This document shows positions 8,429 through 17,401 of a DNA stretch of 64,000 bases, one piece after another. Each line of letters starts with the position of its first letter. The first letter of the stretch is position 1. Source of the DNA: Rhodospirillales bacterium CG15_BIG_FIL_POST_REV_8_21_14_020_66_15 (lineage in GTDB: Bacteria; Pseudomonadota; Alphaproteobacteria; Rhodospirillales; Casp-alpha2); contig PFFW01000013.1 of assembly GCA_002781745.1 (NCBI GenBank), positions 1-64,000 of the forward strand, given 5' to 3'. Position numbers and translations under genes: made by a program. Under the pieces are notes generated by a model that saw only the letters and a program-made list of their open reading frames with translations, made no database searches and was not told the origin of the DNA.

Positions 8429-9434
8429 TCGACGCGCGCGCGCCGTACAGGGAGACATCCTCCCTGTCGCTCAGATCGGTGTGGGCCGCTGGGGACGCAA
8501 TATTGCCAGAACGATCAGGGATGACGTTCCGGGGATGCGCCTGGTCGCCGTCTCGTCGACAAACAAGGATGTCCGGGAATTGGTCGGCTCGGAATGCGAG
8601 GTATATCCCGACTGGCGCTCATTGGTCGAACGGTTCGACATTCAAGCTGTGTTCATAGCCGTGCCCCCCCGCCTGCACGTCGAGATGACCGAAGCATTCG
8701 TAACCGCCGGCATCTCCGTCTTTGTCGAGAAGCCGATGTGCCTTTCTGTCGACGATGGTCAACGTATCTTGGAGGTTGTCGAACGGCGCCAGGGGCATGT
8801 TCACGTCGACCACATAGATTTGTTCAATCCCGCCCTCGTCGCCGCTCGGAACTTGGGGAAAAGCGCCGGTCAGTTGAGGCGCGTTAGCGGCCGGATAGGG
8901 GCTTCTTACGACCGAAGATCAGATATCTCGCCGCTTTGGGAGTATGCACCGCATTTCATAGCGGTATGTCTCGACATGCTGGGCACGCCGGCCAAGATTT
9001 CAGCGACGAAGCTGCGGCCCGAGCCTCCTTTCGCCGACGACCCGCAGCGGTCGCTCGTCAGATTGGTCATGACGTTTGCCGACGGAACGGAGGCAGACCT
9101 GATCGCGGGCAACGCCATGAACAAGAAAAGCCGAACGCTGACCTTCGAGTTCGAGCGCTCGCGCATTGTGTTCAACGACCAGGCCGACCACAAACTGGTC
9201 GTTGCGACGCCGGACGACGGACAAGAGATTCCGGTCGATGTCCCCGACATTCGTCCCCTCACTGCATCGATCCGTGCATTTGAGTCCGATATTCGCCGAC
9301 ACGAAACGTCGAAGCGAAACGTGCGGGCAGCCCTGGAGGTCATCAATGTTCTCGAGCACGCATCGAAAGCGATCGGCGAACCTTTGCCGAACTCCCATCA
9401 AATCGACAACCCACAGAACAACGGTCTGAAATGA
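8418..9434 (+). CDS. Gfo/Idh/MocA family oxidoreductase
   Basis: 338 residues if initiated at TTG 8418; no ATG or GTG lies between the upstream cupin region and the Rossmann motif AQIGVGRWGRNIAR (about residues 18-31), so this start is the best available but uncertain. EKP is present in FVEKPMCLS near residue 105, and the substrate segment HVDHIDLFNP follows. It is expected to reduce or oxidise a nucleotide sugar with NAD(P). It is directly followed, with an ATGA overlap, by a DegT aminotransferase. This is the WbpB-WbpE or QdtC-type order in which an oxidoreductase makes a 3-keto sugar that is then aminated. Confidence 0.75.
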   Translation: MTSSRRARAVQGDILPVAQIGVGRWGRNIARTIRDDVPGMRLVAVSSTNKDVRELVGSECEVYPDWRSLVERFDIQAVFIAVPPRLHVEMTEAFVTAGISVFVEKPMCLSVDDGQRILEVVERRQGHVHVDHIDLFNPALVAARNLGKSAGQLRRVSGRIGASYDRRSDISPLWEYAPHFIAVCLDMLGTPAKISATKLRPEPPFADDPQRSLVRLVMTFADGTEADLIAGNAMNKKSRTLTFEFERSRIVFNDQADHKLVVATPDDGQEIPVDVPDIRPLTASIRAFESDIRRHETSKRNVRAALEVINVLEHASKAIGEPLPNSHQIDNPQNNGLK

Positions 9435-10642
9435 CGACAAACACAAGCACACTCGCTATCCACGGCGGCGCGCCGGTTCGCAGCATACCGATGCCGTCGC
9501 GCAAGGCGTTCGGGGACGAGGAGATGCGCAGCCTGCTGGAAGCCGCGCAGTACTATCGCGACAGTCCGGTCGACCTTCCCTATCAAGACCATTTCGAAAA
9601 GGCATTCTGCGAGGAGTTCGTCAAATTCATGGGAGGTGGCTACGCAGATGCGGTCGCTACCGGAACCGCATCCGTTTTTGTCGCCTTGCAGGCTTTAGAT
9701 CTGCCAAAGGGTTCAGAAGTGATCCTCTCCGGCGTGGTAGACTCCGGCCCTCTCAACAGTATCCTCTTCCTTGGTTATGTACCCGTCATCGCCGATACTG
9801 CGCCCGGAAGCTACAACATCGACGTTGCCCAGTTCAAAGCGAGGTGCACGGACAGAACCTCCGCCTTGATCGCCGTACATTGTGCTGGCGAAGCGTTGGC
9901 GATCGACGAGATCGTCGACGCAGCTCATGCGTCTGGCATTAAAGTATTGGAGGACTGTAGTCAGGCACCAGGAGCGGTTTGGAAAGGAAAACGGGTCGGA
10001 ACCTTCGGCGACATCGCCGCAACGTCGACAATGTATCGCAAGTCCCTCATGTCAGGCAGCAGCGGCGGCATCGTTTACGCGACGAAAGAGAAAATCTACC
10101 AACGCGCTCTCGCCTGCGCCGACCGCGGAAAGCCTCTTTGGAGGGATGACTACAACATACGCGACCCGCGGACGAATCTATTCCCCGCATTGAATTGGAA
10201 TACCGACGAATTGTCGTGTGCCATCGGTCTTGCCTCGTTGCGACGCCTCGAAGACACGATTGCGCGTCGAACCAGATTCCTTGATAGCCTCAGCAAGCGG
10301 TTACAGTCGGAAAGTCAAGTGTGCCGCGTTTACAAGTTCCGAGGCCAACCGTCGCCGTTTTTCGTCCCTGTCGTTGTGGATCTCGAGAAGATTTCATGTC
10401 CGAAAATTACCTTTGCGAATGCCGTACAGGCTGAGGGAATCGACTTGAATCCGCACTACGCCTTCCTAGTGACCGATTGGCAATATGCCCTCCCCTATTT
10501 GCCCGCGGACACAGCAATTCCCAACGCAATTGCGTTCCGTGACTCTAGCTTCAATCTATTCGTGAACGAAAATTACGGCGATGATGAAGTGGACGATACG
10601 ATCAAGGCGATCCTGAAAGTGGAAGCATGCTTCGCACGCTGA
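9431..10642 (+). CDS. DegT/DnrJ/EryC1/StrS sugar aminotransferase
   Basis: 403 residues. PLP enzyme of the sugar aminotransferase family: GTASVFVALQAL (phosphate/anchor region, residues 78-89), EDCSQAPGA (residues 174-182, the Asp that contacts the pyridine ring), and the Schiff-base Lys204 in STMYRKSLMSGSSGG. It transfers an amino group, usually from glutamate, to a keto-sugar nucleotide. With the preceding Gfo/Idh and the following AAC(3)-type acetyltransferase it forms a plausible oxidise-aminate-acylate set. The N-terminus (LAIHGGAPVR) is typical of the long form of the family. Low G+C compared with most of the locus. Confidence 0.88.
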   Translation: MTTNTSTLAIHGGAPVRSIPMPSRKAFGDEEMRSLLEAAQYYRDSPVDLPYQDHFEKAFCEEFVKFMGGGYADAVATGTASVFVALQALDLPKGSEVILSGVVDSGPLNSILFLGYVPVIADTAPGSYNIDVAQFKARCTDRTSALIAVHCAGEALAIDEIVDAAHASGIKVLEDCSQAPGAVWKGKRVGTFGDIAATSTMYRKSLMSGSSGGIVYATKEKIYQRALACADRGKPLWRDDYNIRDPRTNLFPALNWNTDELSCAIGLASLRRLEDTIARRTRFLDSLSKRLQSESQVCRVYKFRGQPSPFFVPVVVDLEKISCPKITFANAVQAEGIDLNPHYAFLVTDWQYALPYLPADTAIPNAIAFRDSSFNLFVNENYGDDEVDDTIKAILKVEACFAR

Positions 10643-10679
10643 GGATTGCATCAGCAACATCCCCCCTTGGGCTTGGGTT

Positions 10680-11474
10680 ATGACCCGCACGTCTACGCTG
10701 AAACGGCTTCTGGATGACTTAAGGATTCCACAAGACGGGGTGCTCCAGGTTCATGCGTCATTCAGGGGGCTATCGGAAGAAGGCTGGAAGCCGGAGACTG
10801 TTTGCGGCGCTTTCACCGAGTACATGTCAAACGGCACTCTATTGATGCCAGCGATGTCATGGAGCATCGTCACTCCTCGCAATCCGGTGTTCGACGTGCG
10901 GACGACCCCCTGTCAAACGGGTATCCTTTCGGAGACTTTTCGGACGCAGTATGCCGAGCATCGCAGCTTGCATCCAACTCACTCAGTATGCGGCGTCGGT
11001 CGCTTGGCCGCAGAGTTGCTCTCCCAACACTCTCGAGATGGAACACCTTGCGGCAATTACAGTCCCTACGGCCGCATCAGCACAGATGGCGTGCTCGGCG
11101 AGGCATTCGTGATTTTAATCGGTACGGGATTCGAATGCTGCACGGCCATTCACAGACCCGAGGAAGCCGTCGCGCCGGACATCTATCTGCAACCTCCGGA
11201 AAAGGCTGAGGATTATGAACTGGTCGCGATGAATGGGGTTATTTCAACCATTTCGCTCCGCCGGCATGCCCGGCGGGTCCGCGATTTTCAACAGTACGGA
11301 CACATACTTGCTGCTCGAAACGCTCTACGGATCACCACGCTCGGGAATGTTGGCTTCATAGCCGCAGATATGAGGCTCCTCATGCAAATCGTCGAACAGC
11401 GGCTTCGCAGCGATCCATATGTGCATTTCCCTTATCGAGCCTACGTCAACCCAGTTCACCCGTCTGATGAATAA
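10680..11474 (+). CDS. AAC(3)-family N-acetyltransferase (sugar acylation)
   Basis: 264 residues. Conserved blocks of the aminoglycoside 3-N-acetyltransferase fold are visible: VLQVHASFRGL at the N-terminus, SLHPTHSVCGVG near residue 100, and HSRDGTPCGNYSPYGRI with GEAFVILIGTGFE. In polysaccharide loci, members acylate amino sugars rather than antibiotics; the preceding DegT gene would provide the amine. A 37-bp gap with no good Shine-Dalgarno precedes the ATG. I would not read this as a resistance gene. Confidence 0.8.
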   Translation: MTRTSTLKRLLDDLRIPQDGVLQVHASFRGLSEEGWKPETVCGAFTEYMSNGTLLMPAMSWSIVTPRNPVFDVRTTPCQTGILSETFRTQYAEHRSLHPTHSVCGVGRLAAELLSQHSRDGTPCGNYSPYGRISTDGVLGEAFVILIGTGFECCTAIHRPEEAVAPDIYLQPPEKAEDYELVAMNGVISTISLRRHARRVRDFQQYGHILAARNALRITTLGNVGFIAADMRLLMQIVEQRLRSDPYVHFPYRAYVNPVHPSDE

Positions 11475-11495
11475 AATTAAGGAACTCGCCCAGCG

Positions 11496-13496
11496 ATGAT
11501 CGTGCTTGGCATTCATTTTGGACATGACGCTTCCGTTTCCGTCGTTCGGGACGGTCGGGTCGTCAACTGCATCGAACGCGAACGTCTAACCAGGGCTAAG
11601 CATGCGATCGGGATCACCAAGGAAGAGATCAACATCGCCCTTCAGGATGCCGGCATTACTGCAGATGACGTTGACTACTGCGCTGTGACGTCGACTCAGC
11701 GTATCGAATATTTATTTATTGATCCTGACGATCTCTCCTTCGAGTTCGCCTTCGACGCGCCGCACGCCGCATATTGCAGAGCGCCCGGCATCGACGCAGC
11801 AGCGAAATCTACTGCAAAGGGATACGTTAAGGAGACGGTCCGTACCGGTCGCGATCACCCTTATGTGAAAAGGTTGTCCAGCGATTTCCGGGCCAATCTC
11901 CTCGACATGCCCGACATCCCCGCCATTGATGACTTTTTTTTGCCGGATCTCTGGCTCAACAAAACGGGTCTTGAGGACTTGGCGGCAATGCCGGTCGATG
12001 ACGTGCTGAACGACGAGCACCGACTTGGCATGCAGTTGCCAATTAAACTTAGGTTGGAATCCCGCGTGATCCCGGGCTTTTTGGTGGCGCACCATTTTGC
12101 CCACGCGGCTTATGCCTTCTACTCTACAAACTTCTATTCCGCCGCGATATTGTCACACGACGGCAGCATGCCAGAGACCGCTTATTGGGGCGGCATGTTC
12201 TATTACGGCGAGGAAAACAAGTTATACGCCGTTGCGCCACATTACCTCTCGGCGGGCAACTTGTATGAGCGCGTGGCGTTTCTGTTGAACTTAGGGTTCG
12301 ACACGGGGGCAGGCAAGTTGATGGGCTTGGCTCCATGGGGTAAGCCCACGTTTTTCGACCCCGCTTTCGTCGGTAACTGGCACGATGGGTTTTCCGCGCC
12401 ACTATCCGAAGACCCGCTGCCGGATGGCGTGCGGATACCCGATTGGATTCATGATGACCGCCATCCACTGCTCTATCGCTGGCTTCGACACTGCTTCATC
12501 CAGGCCGGGCGCTTGGGTTACGATTTCGGACCGCTGGGCAACACCGATCTCGCACTTGCACCAATCAATACGGATTTGGCGGCGAGTACCCAGAAACTTC
12601 TGGAGGAGGTTCTCCTGCGTGCGGTCGAAATCCAATACGACCTGCAAGCCGCCATGTCGCGACCCACGGAAAATCTGTGTTTGACCGGCGGCGTCGCCCT
12701 GAACTGTCCCGCAAACTCAGCAATATTCAACAGGTCGCGGTTTCGCGAAGTTTCCGCCTTGCCTGCCGTCAGCGACGGTGGGCTCTCGATTGGCGGAGCC
12801 CTCGCGGTATGCCACAACGTGTTCAATGAGCCGAGACCGCGACGATCTATGGATGCGAGGGAATGCGCCTACTTAGGACGGGCCTATTCGGACAGCGTCA
12901 TTGCCGATGCGTTGGAAAAGTTCGCGGCCAGCGTTATCGTCGAGACCCCACCCAATGCCGCGGCAGTCGCTGCAACCGACCTTGCCAGAAATGAGGTAGT
13001 TGCTTGGTTCGATGGCCGTAGCGAGACTGGACCGCGTGCATTGGGTCACCGATCCATCCTTGCCCATCCCGGCATTAAGGAGAATTGGGAGCGCGTGAAT
13101 CGGATCAAGGGTCGTGAACTTTGGCGCCCCTTCGCGCCGGTGGTCCAGGAAGATCAAGCGCAGGACTACTTTGAAGGAGCGCCAATCCCCTCTCCGTTCA
13201 TGCTGTTTACCGCAATGGTGCGGGACCCTGAAAAGCTTCCCGCAATCACACATGTCGATGGCAGTTCGCGTATACAGACGGTAACAGCGTCCGACGGCGA
13301 GTACTTCCGGGTCCTAGAAGAGTTCTATTCCCGGACGGGAGTGCCCGTCCTCATGAACACGTCTCTGAACGGCCCGGGAGAACCCATCGTCGAAACAGCC
13401 GACGATGCAATCCGTCTTTTCATCAGCTCTGACCTCGACGTGCTTTACCTGAACGGTCGAAGATTGACCAAAAGGATCTCCTGTTCTCCGAAATGA
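11496..13496 (+). CDS. Carbamoyltransferase, NodU/CmcH/TobZ type
   Basis: 666 residues, full length for the family. The N-terminal Kae1-like ATPase/carbamoyl-adenylate domain starts MIVLGIHFGHDASVSVV, with the metal-binding HHFAHAAYAFY segment near residue 200 and ILSHDGSMPE. The C-terminal domain carries GGVALNCPANSAIF, SDGGLSIGGAL and the SETGPRALGHRSIL motif. These enzymes use carbamoyl phosphate and ATP to put a carbamoyl group on a sugar hydroxyl, so the glycan is probably O-carbamoylated. It overlaps the next gene by 4 bp. Low G+C, like the rest of the cassette. Confidence 0.92.
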   Translation: MIVLGIHFGHDASVSVVRDGRVVNCIERERLTRAKHAIGITKEEINIALQDAGITADDVDYCAVTSTQRIEYLFIDPDDLSFEFAFDAPHAAYCRAPGIDAAAKSTAKGYVKETVRTGRDHPYVKRLSSDFRANLLDMPDIPAIDDFFLPDLWLNKTGLEDLAAMPVDDVLNDEHRLGMQLPIKLRLESRVIPGFLVAHHFAHAAYAFYSTNFYSAAILSHDGSMPETAYWGGMFYYGEENKLYAVAPHYLSAGNLYERVAFLLNLGFDTGAGKLMGLAPWGKPTFFDPAFVGNWHDGFSAPLSEDPLPDGVRIPDWIHDDRHPLLYRWLRHCFIQAGRLGYDFGPLGNTDLALAPINTDLAASTQKLLEEVLLRAVEIQYDLQAAMSRPTENLCLTGGVALNCPANSAIFNRSRFREVSALPAVSDGGLSIGGALAVCHNVFNEPRPRRSMDARECAYLGRAYSDSVIADALEKFAASVIVETPPNAAAVAATDLARNEVVAWFDGRSETGPRALGHRSILAHPGIKENWERVNRIKGRELWRPFAPVVQEDQAQDYFEGAPIPSPFMLFTAMVRDPEKLPAITHVDGSSRIQTVTASDGEYFRVLEEFYSRTGVPVLMNTSLNGPGEPIVETADDAIRLFISSDLDVLYLNGRRLTKRISCSPK

Positions 13497-14707
13497 AAAA
13501 GATGAAGCAAGCCCTCCATCGGTTGGCTTATGCCGGGTTTTCGGCATTGGCAGCAGTTTTCTTCATGCCGTTACTGTGGCTCATCCGCCCGCTGGTGTCG
13601 GTCAAGATCGTTTGTATCCAGGGGCACCGAATTGGACACTTAGCCCATGATTTCGGGTCGATAGTGCTATTGCGGCAGTCGGAAAAGGGAAGGCACGCCT
13701 ATGTTGTGTTCACCCCACCGGTCGCTAATGCCTATATCCGGGACGTCTATGCAGAATGCATGACAATCATCGAACATGCGCGCTTGTTCGACTTCGTTCT
13801 CTCGAGCGTTCCGGTGATGGAGGCTTGGGGTATATATGTCGAACCGCCCTACACGCATAACGCCTACGCCACGTTCTCAGGGAACGAGAAGGTCCTCGGC
13901 TTACCGAAAAACGTAGAATCTCAAGGCGCTGAACTGCTTGAAAGCATCGGTATCCCCCGAGACGCATGGTTCGTCGCATTCCACTCCAGAGACGCGCAAT
14001 ATTTCCAGCAGCGGTTTCCGAATGAGCGGTTAGAGTACCACGATTTCAGGAACTCTCGCGTTGAGACCTACCTGAAAGCCGCTGAACAGATCGCCCGCAA
14101 AGGAGGTTTTGCGTTTCGCATGGGAACGCGGAGCAGTCCGCCATTGCCAGCGGACCGGCATCCAAGAGTGATCGACTATGCAACGGAACAGTCCAATGCC
14201 CTTTTGGATTTCTACCTTTGTCTGAAGAGCCGCTTCATCCTCGCGAATTCGTCAGGTCTATACGCGGTTGGAACCATGGCAGGCGTACCTGTAGCGGCCG
14301 CCAACATGGCCCCTCTCTTCACGATGCCGATCACACGGAACGACCTGTTTATTCCGAAACTCTTGAAACGCAGAAAAGACGGCCGAATTCTAAATTTTCT
14401 TGAAGTCGCCAATGTCGGGGCCGGTGAATTCTATCGCTTAGAACAATACGAGAAACAAGGGCTTCAAGTTGTCGATAATACCGAGGATGAAATTGCCGAC
14501 CTTTGCGAAGAAATGTTCGAACGCATTGCGGGAAAGGAGCCCCCTCCTGATGGAAAGGCAAACCAAGAAGCGTTTCGACGTTTTGTGCAGGAGCACCATC
14601 CGGAAATTATCGAGTTCGGAGACATATCGTATCGGTTTTTAGAACGTCATCCGTATCTGCTGCCATGGCAGACAGACACCACAGAAGGCGCGCGAGACAC
14701 TGCATAG
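13493..14707 (+). CDS. TIGR04372-type putative glycosyltransferase
   Basis: 404 residues. A hydrophobic stretch at about residues 10-35 suggests a membrane anchor. Then come IQGHRIGHLAHDFG, the block HDFRNSRVETYLKAAEQIA, FAFRMGTRSSPP, and a C-terminal donor-site-like segment ANSSGLYAVGTMAGVPVAAAN. This pattern fits the uncharacterised TIGR04372 glycosyltransferase family found in surface-glycan loci; that match is from memory and not computed. G+C falls to about 40% in one 60-base line I counted near 14341, the lowest seen in the locus. It ends in TAG at 14705-14707, where the next gene begins without a normal start codon. Confidence 0.65.
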   Translation: MKKMKQALHRLAYAGFSALAAVFFMPLLWLIRPLVSVKIVCIQGHRIGHLAHDFGSIVLLRQSEKGRHAYVVFTPPVANAYIRDVYAECMTIIEHARLFDFVLSSVPVMEAWGIYVEPPYTHNAYATFSGNEKVLGLPKNVESQGAELLESIGIPRDAWFVAFHSRDAQYFQQRFPNERLEYHDFRNSRVETYLKAAEQIARKGGFAFRMGTRSSPPLPADRHPRVIDYATEQSNALLDFYLCLKSRFILANSSGLYAVGTMAGVPVAAANMAPLFTMPITRNDLFIPKLLKRRKDGRILNFLEVANVGAGEFYRLEQYEKQGLQVVDNTEDEIADLCEEMFERIAGKEPPPDGKANQEAFRRFVQEHHPEIIEFGDISYRFLERHPYLLPWQTDTTEGARDTA

Positions 14708-14708
14708 C

Positions 14709-15437
14709 ATAGCCGTCCTTCAAGCCCGGATGACCTCGACCCGCCTGCCGGGAAAGGTGCTGCGGCCGATCTGCGGAATCGCCTCTTTGCAACTGCAGAT
14801 GGAACGGGTACTTCGTGCCGAAACGCTTGACGGCGTTATCATTGCGACCACGGTGAAGCCGACTGACGACCCAGTCGTCACACTGGCCTCACAGTTGCAA
14901 ATACCCTGTTTCCGGGGAAGTGAGGACGATGTCCTTTCGCGTTTCGTCGGCGCGGTGGCCGACACCACCGCCACGCACATCGTCCGACTCACCGGGGATT
15001 GCCCACTCGCCGATCCAGCGATCATCGACCGCGTGGTGCAGTCGCTCTTCCACTCGGGGGCCGACTACGCCTCCAATACGTTGGAGCGCACCTACCCTAT
15101 CGGCATGGATGTCGAAATTTTCAACCGCGAGGCCTTGGGGCGCGCCAATGCTCGCGCCACACGTGTGGACGAACGCGAGCACGTCACCCTGCACATCTAC
15201 CGCCATCCCGAGGACTACCGTCTCCTGAATGTGCTAGCTCCGGCGGAGCAGACCCGACCGGACCTTCGCCTTACCCTGGATACAGTCGAGGACTTGCGTT
15301 TGATTGAATCAATTTACGACGCGCTCTACCCGACCAAACCCGATTTCGACCTCGACGACATCCTGGCCCTTCTGGACGCGCGCCCCGAACTCGCCAAGAT
15401 CAATTCCGCCGTTCCGCACAATTGGGTGAACACCTGA
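14709..15437 (+). CDS. SpsF-like cytidylyltransferase
   Basis: 242 residues from the non-standard start ATA 14709; the first ATG (14730) would give 235. The frame reads IAVLQARMTSTRLPGKVL, and the family's N-terminal strand and nucleotide loop (usually M-x-IIQARMGSTRLPGK) needs the residues before that ATG. No ATG, GTG or TTG exists in frame upstream within the intergenic stretch, so translation may begin at ATA 14709 or CTG 14700. Later motifs are VRLTGDCPLADPAIID and DEREHVTLHIY. SpsF-type enzymes activate sugars with CTP and often sit near NeuB-like synthases, as here (19600). Confidence 0.8.
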   Translation: MAVLQARMTSTRLPGKVLRPICGIASLQLQMERVLRAETLDGVIIATTVKPTDDPVVTLASQLQIPCFRGSEDDVLSRFVGAVADTTATHIVRLTGDCPLADPAIIDRVVQSLFHSGADYASNTLERTYPIGMDVEIFNREALGRANARATRVDEREHVTLHIYRHPEDYRLLNVLAPAEQTRPDLRLTLDTVEDLRLIESIYDALYPTKPDFDLDDILALLDARPELAKINSAVPHNWVNT

Positions 15438-15439
15438 CG

Positions 15440-17371
15440 ATGACGGCGCACGTCCGACCGATCGTCATCTTCCGCTGGCTCGGCCCGGTCAGCCTGATTC
15501 CGGCATTGTGTTTCCGTGCATTGGGGCGCCGCGTCATATTCCTTGAGCCGGTGGGCCCGATGCGCTCCGAAGCCGCCGCTGCCCGCCTTCGGCGGTTTGG
15601 TGTCGAGTGGGTCGACTACCATGCCTGCCCGGGGTTCACCGTCAATGCAGACATTGCGGTGACCGCGAGGTATGCGAAGGCGCTTGTTGCCGGCGCGTCC
15701 TTCCAGGCCGCCCTGGGTTCGCTCTGCGAATGCGTCCCGGGCTTGGCCGGCGACCCGCGAAAGGCGCGCGCCCTTCTGTTCGATGGATTGGCAAACAACC
15801 TTGCCGTCGCAGCGTCGTCCTACGCGCTGGCAGAGTACTTTCGCGCCTGCGGCGTCAAGGCGGATGTATTTCACCGGCCGGTCCCGATGGAAACCCTGAT
15901 CGCCCGCGAAGGCGTCACGAAGGTCCGCAACCTGTTTCCGCCCGGTTTCGGCCTGGCGGCGGGTATCGGCGGTCCCCGCACCTGGGCACGAGCCCTGCGG
16001 GCGATCTGGCGGCACCGATCATCAACAGGGGCCACGGTCTCGGAGCGCGCGCGGGCCAATCCCGCGCCCGCGGCGTTCTTCGTGCACAAGGGGCTTTCCT
16101 ACGGCCGGCTGTTCGTCAAGAACCAGTATTTCTCCGATGATCCGGCAAGCCCGCTTCATCCAAGCCGCCTTCGCGTGGTGGAACTTGCCTGGATGTTGTC
16201 GGACAGGGAACGGGCGGCAATCGAGGCGGATTACGGGCGCCTCGGCGTCCGGGTGACGTTTCTGGAACAGGCACCGCGATCGATCGGCGACAAGCTTCGG
16301 GCGGTCCTGTCCCATCTTGCCCGCCGCCCCGGCGGACCGGCGGCCTTGGCGCGCGCGATGATCCTGGCTCAAATCGAAATTCAGGTACGCTCCTACCGGG
16401 ACAGCTTGCGCGCGCTGGATGGGACCCGGCTGGCCTTGATCGATTCCGACAACCTGTTTCCGCGCGCCGGCACGGTCGCGCTGCAGTCCCTTGGAATAAG
16501 GGTTGTGGCGCTGCAGGAACGTTTCATGAGCGTCTTCCACGAGGCCTTCGTTCCTCTTTTCGACGACCTGTTCGTGCATGGCGATTTCGTCAAACGACAG
16601 ATCGAGGCAAACCCGAACGCCGATGTGGATCGAATCGTCGTCACCGGCGACCCGCGCGTCGCCAAGATCGCCGCCAACCGGGACGCGGCGCTCGCCGAGC
16701 GCGAACAGTGGTTCGCGGACTTCTCCCGTGTCTGTCTCGTGCTTGACTTTCACAGCCCCGCCGATCCCTTCGCCGACGCCCTGGCCTATGGCCCCGATTG
16801 GCGGAGCAACCGCATGTTCTACGACGCGGTCGCCGGACTTGCCGAGGCAAACCCCGATTGCGCTTTTGTCGTTCGGGGCAAGGACAACGCATGGCTCGAC
16901 CTGCCTGCGATGGAGCCGGTACGACGCAAATTCGCCGGGCTCGGAAACCTTTTCGTCGATGACCGATACGACCATTACGATCGTTCCTATACGCTGGCCG
17001 CGATGGCCGATCTTGTCGTCGCCCGCTACACCTCGCTGTGCGACCAATGCCTCGCGGCCGGCATCCCGGTGCTGATCTACGACGCCCTGCCCGACGGCGG
17101 ACGGTTGATTTCGGCGTGGCACGATTACGCGCCCTATCCGGTCATGGTGTACGACGACATCGACCTGCGCGAGCGTTTCGATCGAGTCATCAGGCGGAAC
17201 GACTTCATGGATGCGGAGCAGTTCACCCGCTTTCGCCGCGACTATTACAACGTCGGCGGCACCTCGCCGCAGACCCGTGTGCGGGACGAACTGACGAAGC
17301 TGGTCGACGACCGACAGGCCAAACCTGCCGTCTCCGCACTGCGGGCCGCCGGCGGACGGTGCCTCAACTGA
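15440..17371 (+). CDS. Large glycosyltransferase-like protein of unrecognised family
   Basis: 643 residues from ATG 15440, 2 bp after the previous stop (TTG 15422 is a weaker alternative). I do not recognise a named family. The N-terminus resembles a GT-B acceptor domain (VIFRWLGPVSLIPALCF, then RRVIFLEPVGP). The C-terminal half looks like a nucleotide-sugar or capsule-synthesis GT-B domain: VVTGDPRVAKIAANR, CAFVVRGKDNAW, then ADLVVARYTSLCDQCLAAG with GIPVLIYD. This layout resembles CDP-glycerol-type or capsular glycosyltransferases. A second protein of similar size and plan lies at 29184-31061. It is probably a cytoplasmic glycosyltransferase of this locus. Confidence 0.5.
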   Translation: MTAHVRPIVIFRWLGPVSLIPALCFRALGRRVIFLEPVGPMRSEAAAARLRRFGVEWVDYHACPGFTVNADIAVTARYAKALVAGASFQAALGSLCECVPGLAGDPRKARALLFDGLANNLAVAASSYALAEYFRACGVKADVFHRPVPMETLIAREGVTKVRNLFPPGFGLAAGIGGPRTWARALRAIWRHRSSTGATVSERARANPAPAAFFVHKGLSYGRLFVKNQYFSDDPASPLHPSRLRVVELAWMLSDRERAAIEADYGRLGVRVTFLEQAPRSIGDKLRAVLSHLARRPGGPAALARAMILAQIEIQVRSYRDSLRALDGTRLALIDSDNLFPRAGTVALQSLGIRVVALQERFMSVFHEAFVPLFDDLFVHGDFVKRQIEANPNADVDRIVVTGDPRVAKIAANRDAALAEREQWFADFSRVCLVLDFHSPADPFADALAYGPDWRSNRMFYDAVAGLAEANPDCAFVVRGKDNAWLDLPAMEPVRRKFAGLGNLFVDDRYDHYDRSYTLAAMADLVVARYTSLCDQCLAAGIPVLIYDALPDGGRLISAWHDYAPYPVMVYDDIDLRERFDRVIRRNDFMDAEQFTRFRRDYYNVGGTSPQTRVRDELTKLVDDRQAKPAVSALRAAGGRCLN

Positions 17372-17401
17372 CGGGACGCGAATAGGAAGACCTTTAGAAC
17401 G

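Noticed and set aside
10680-11474. Aminoglycoside-resistance gene
   Set aside because: The AAC(3)-like fold is present, but the location behind a sugar aminotransferase and before a carbamoyltransferase points to glycan acylation.
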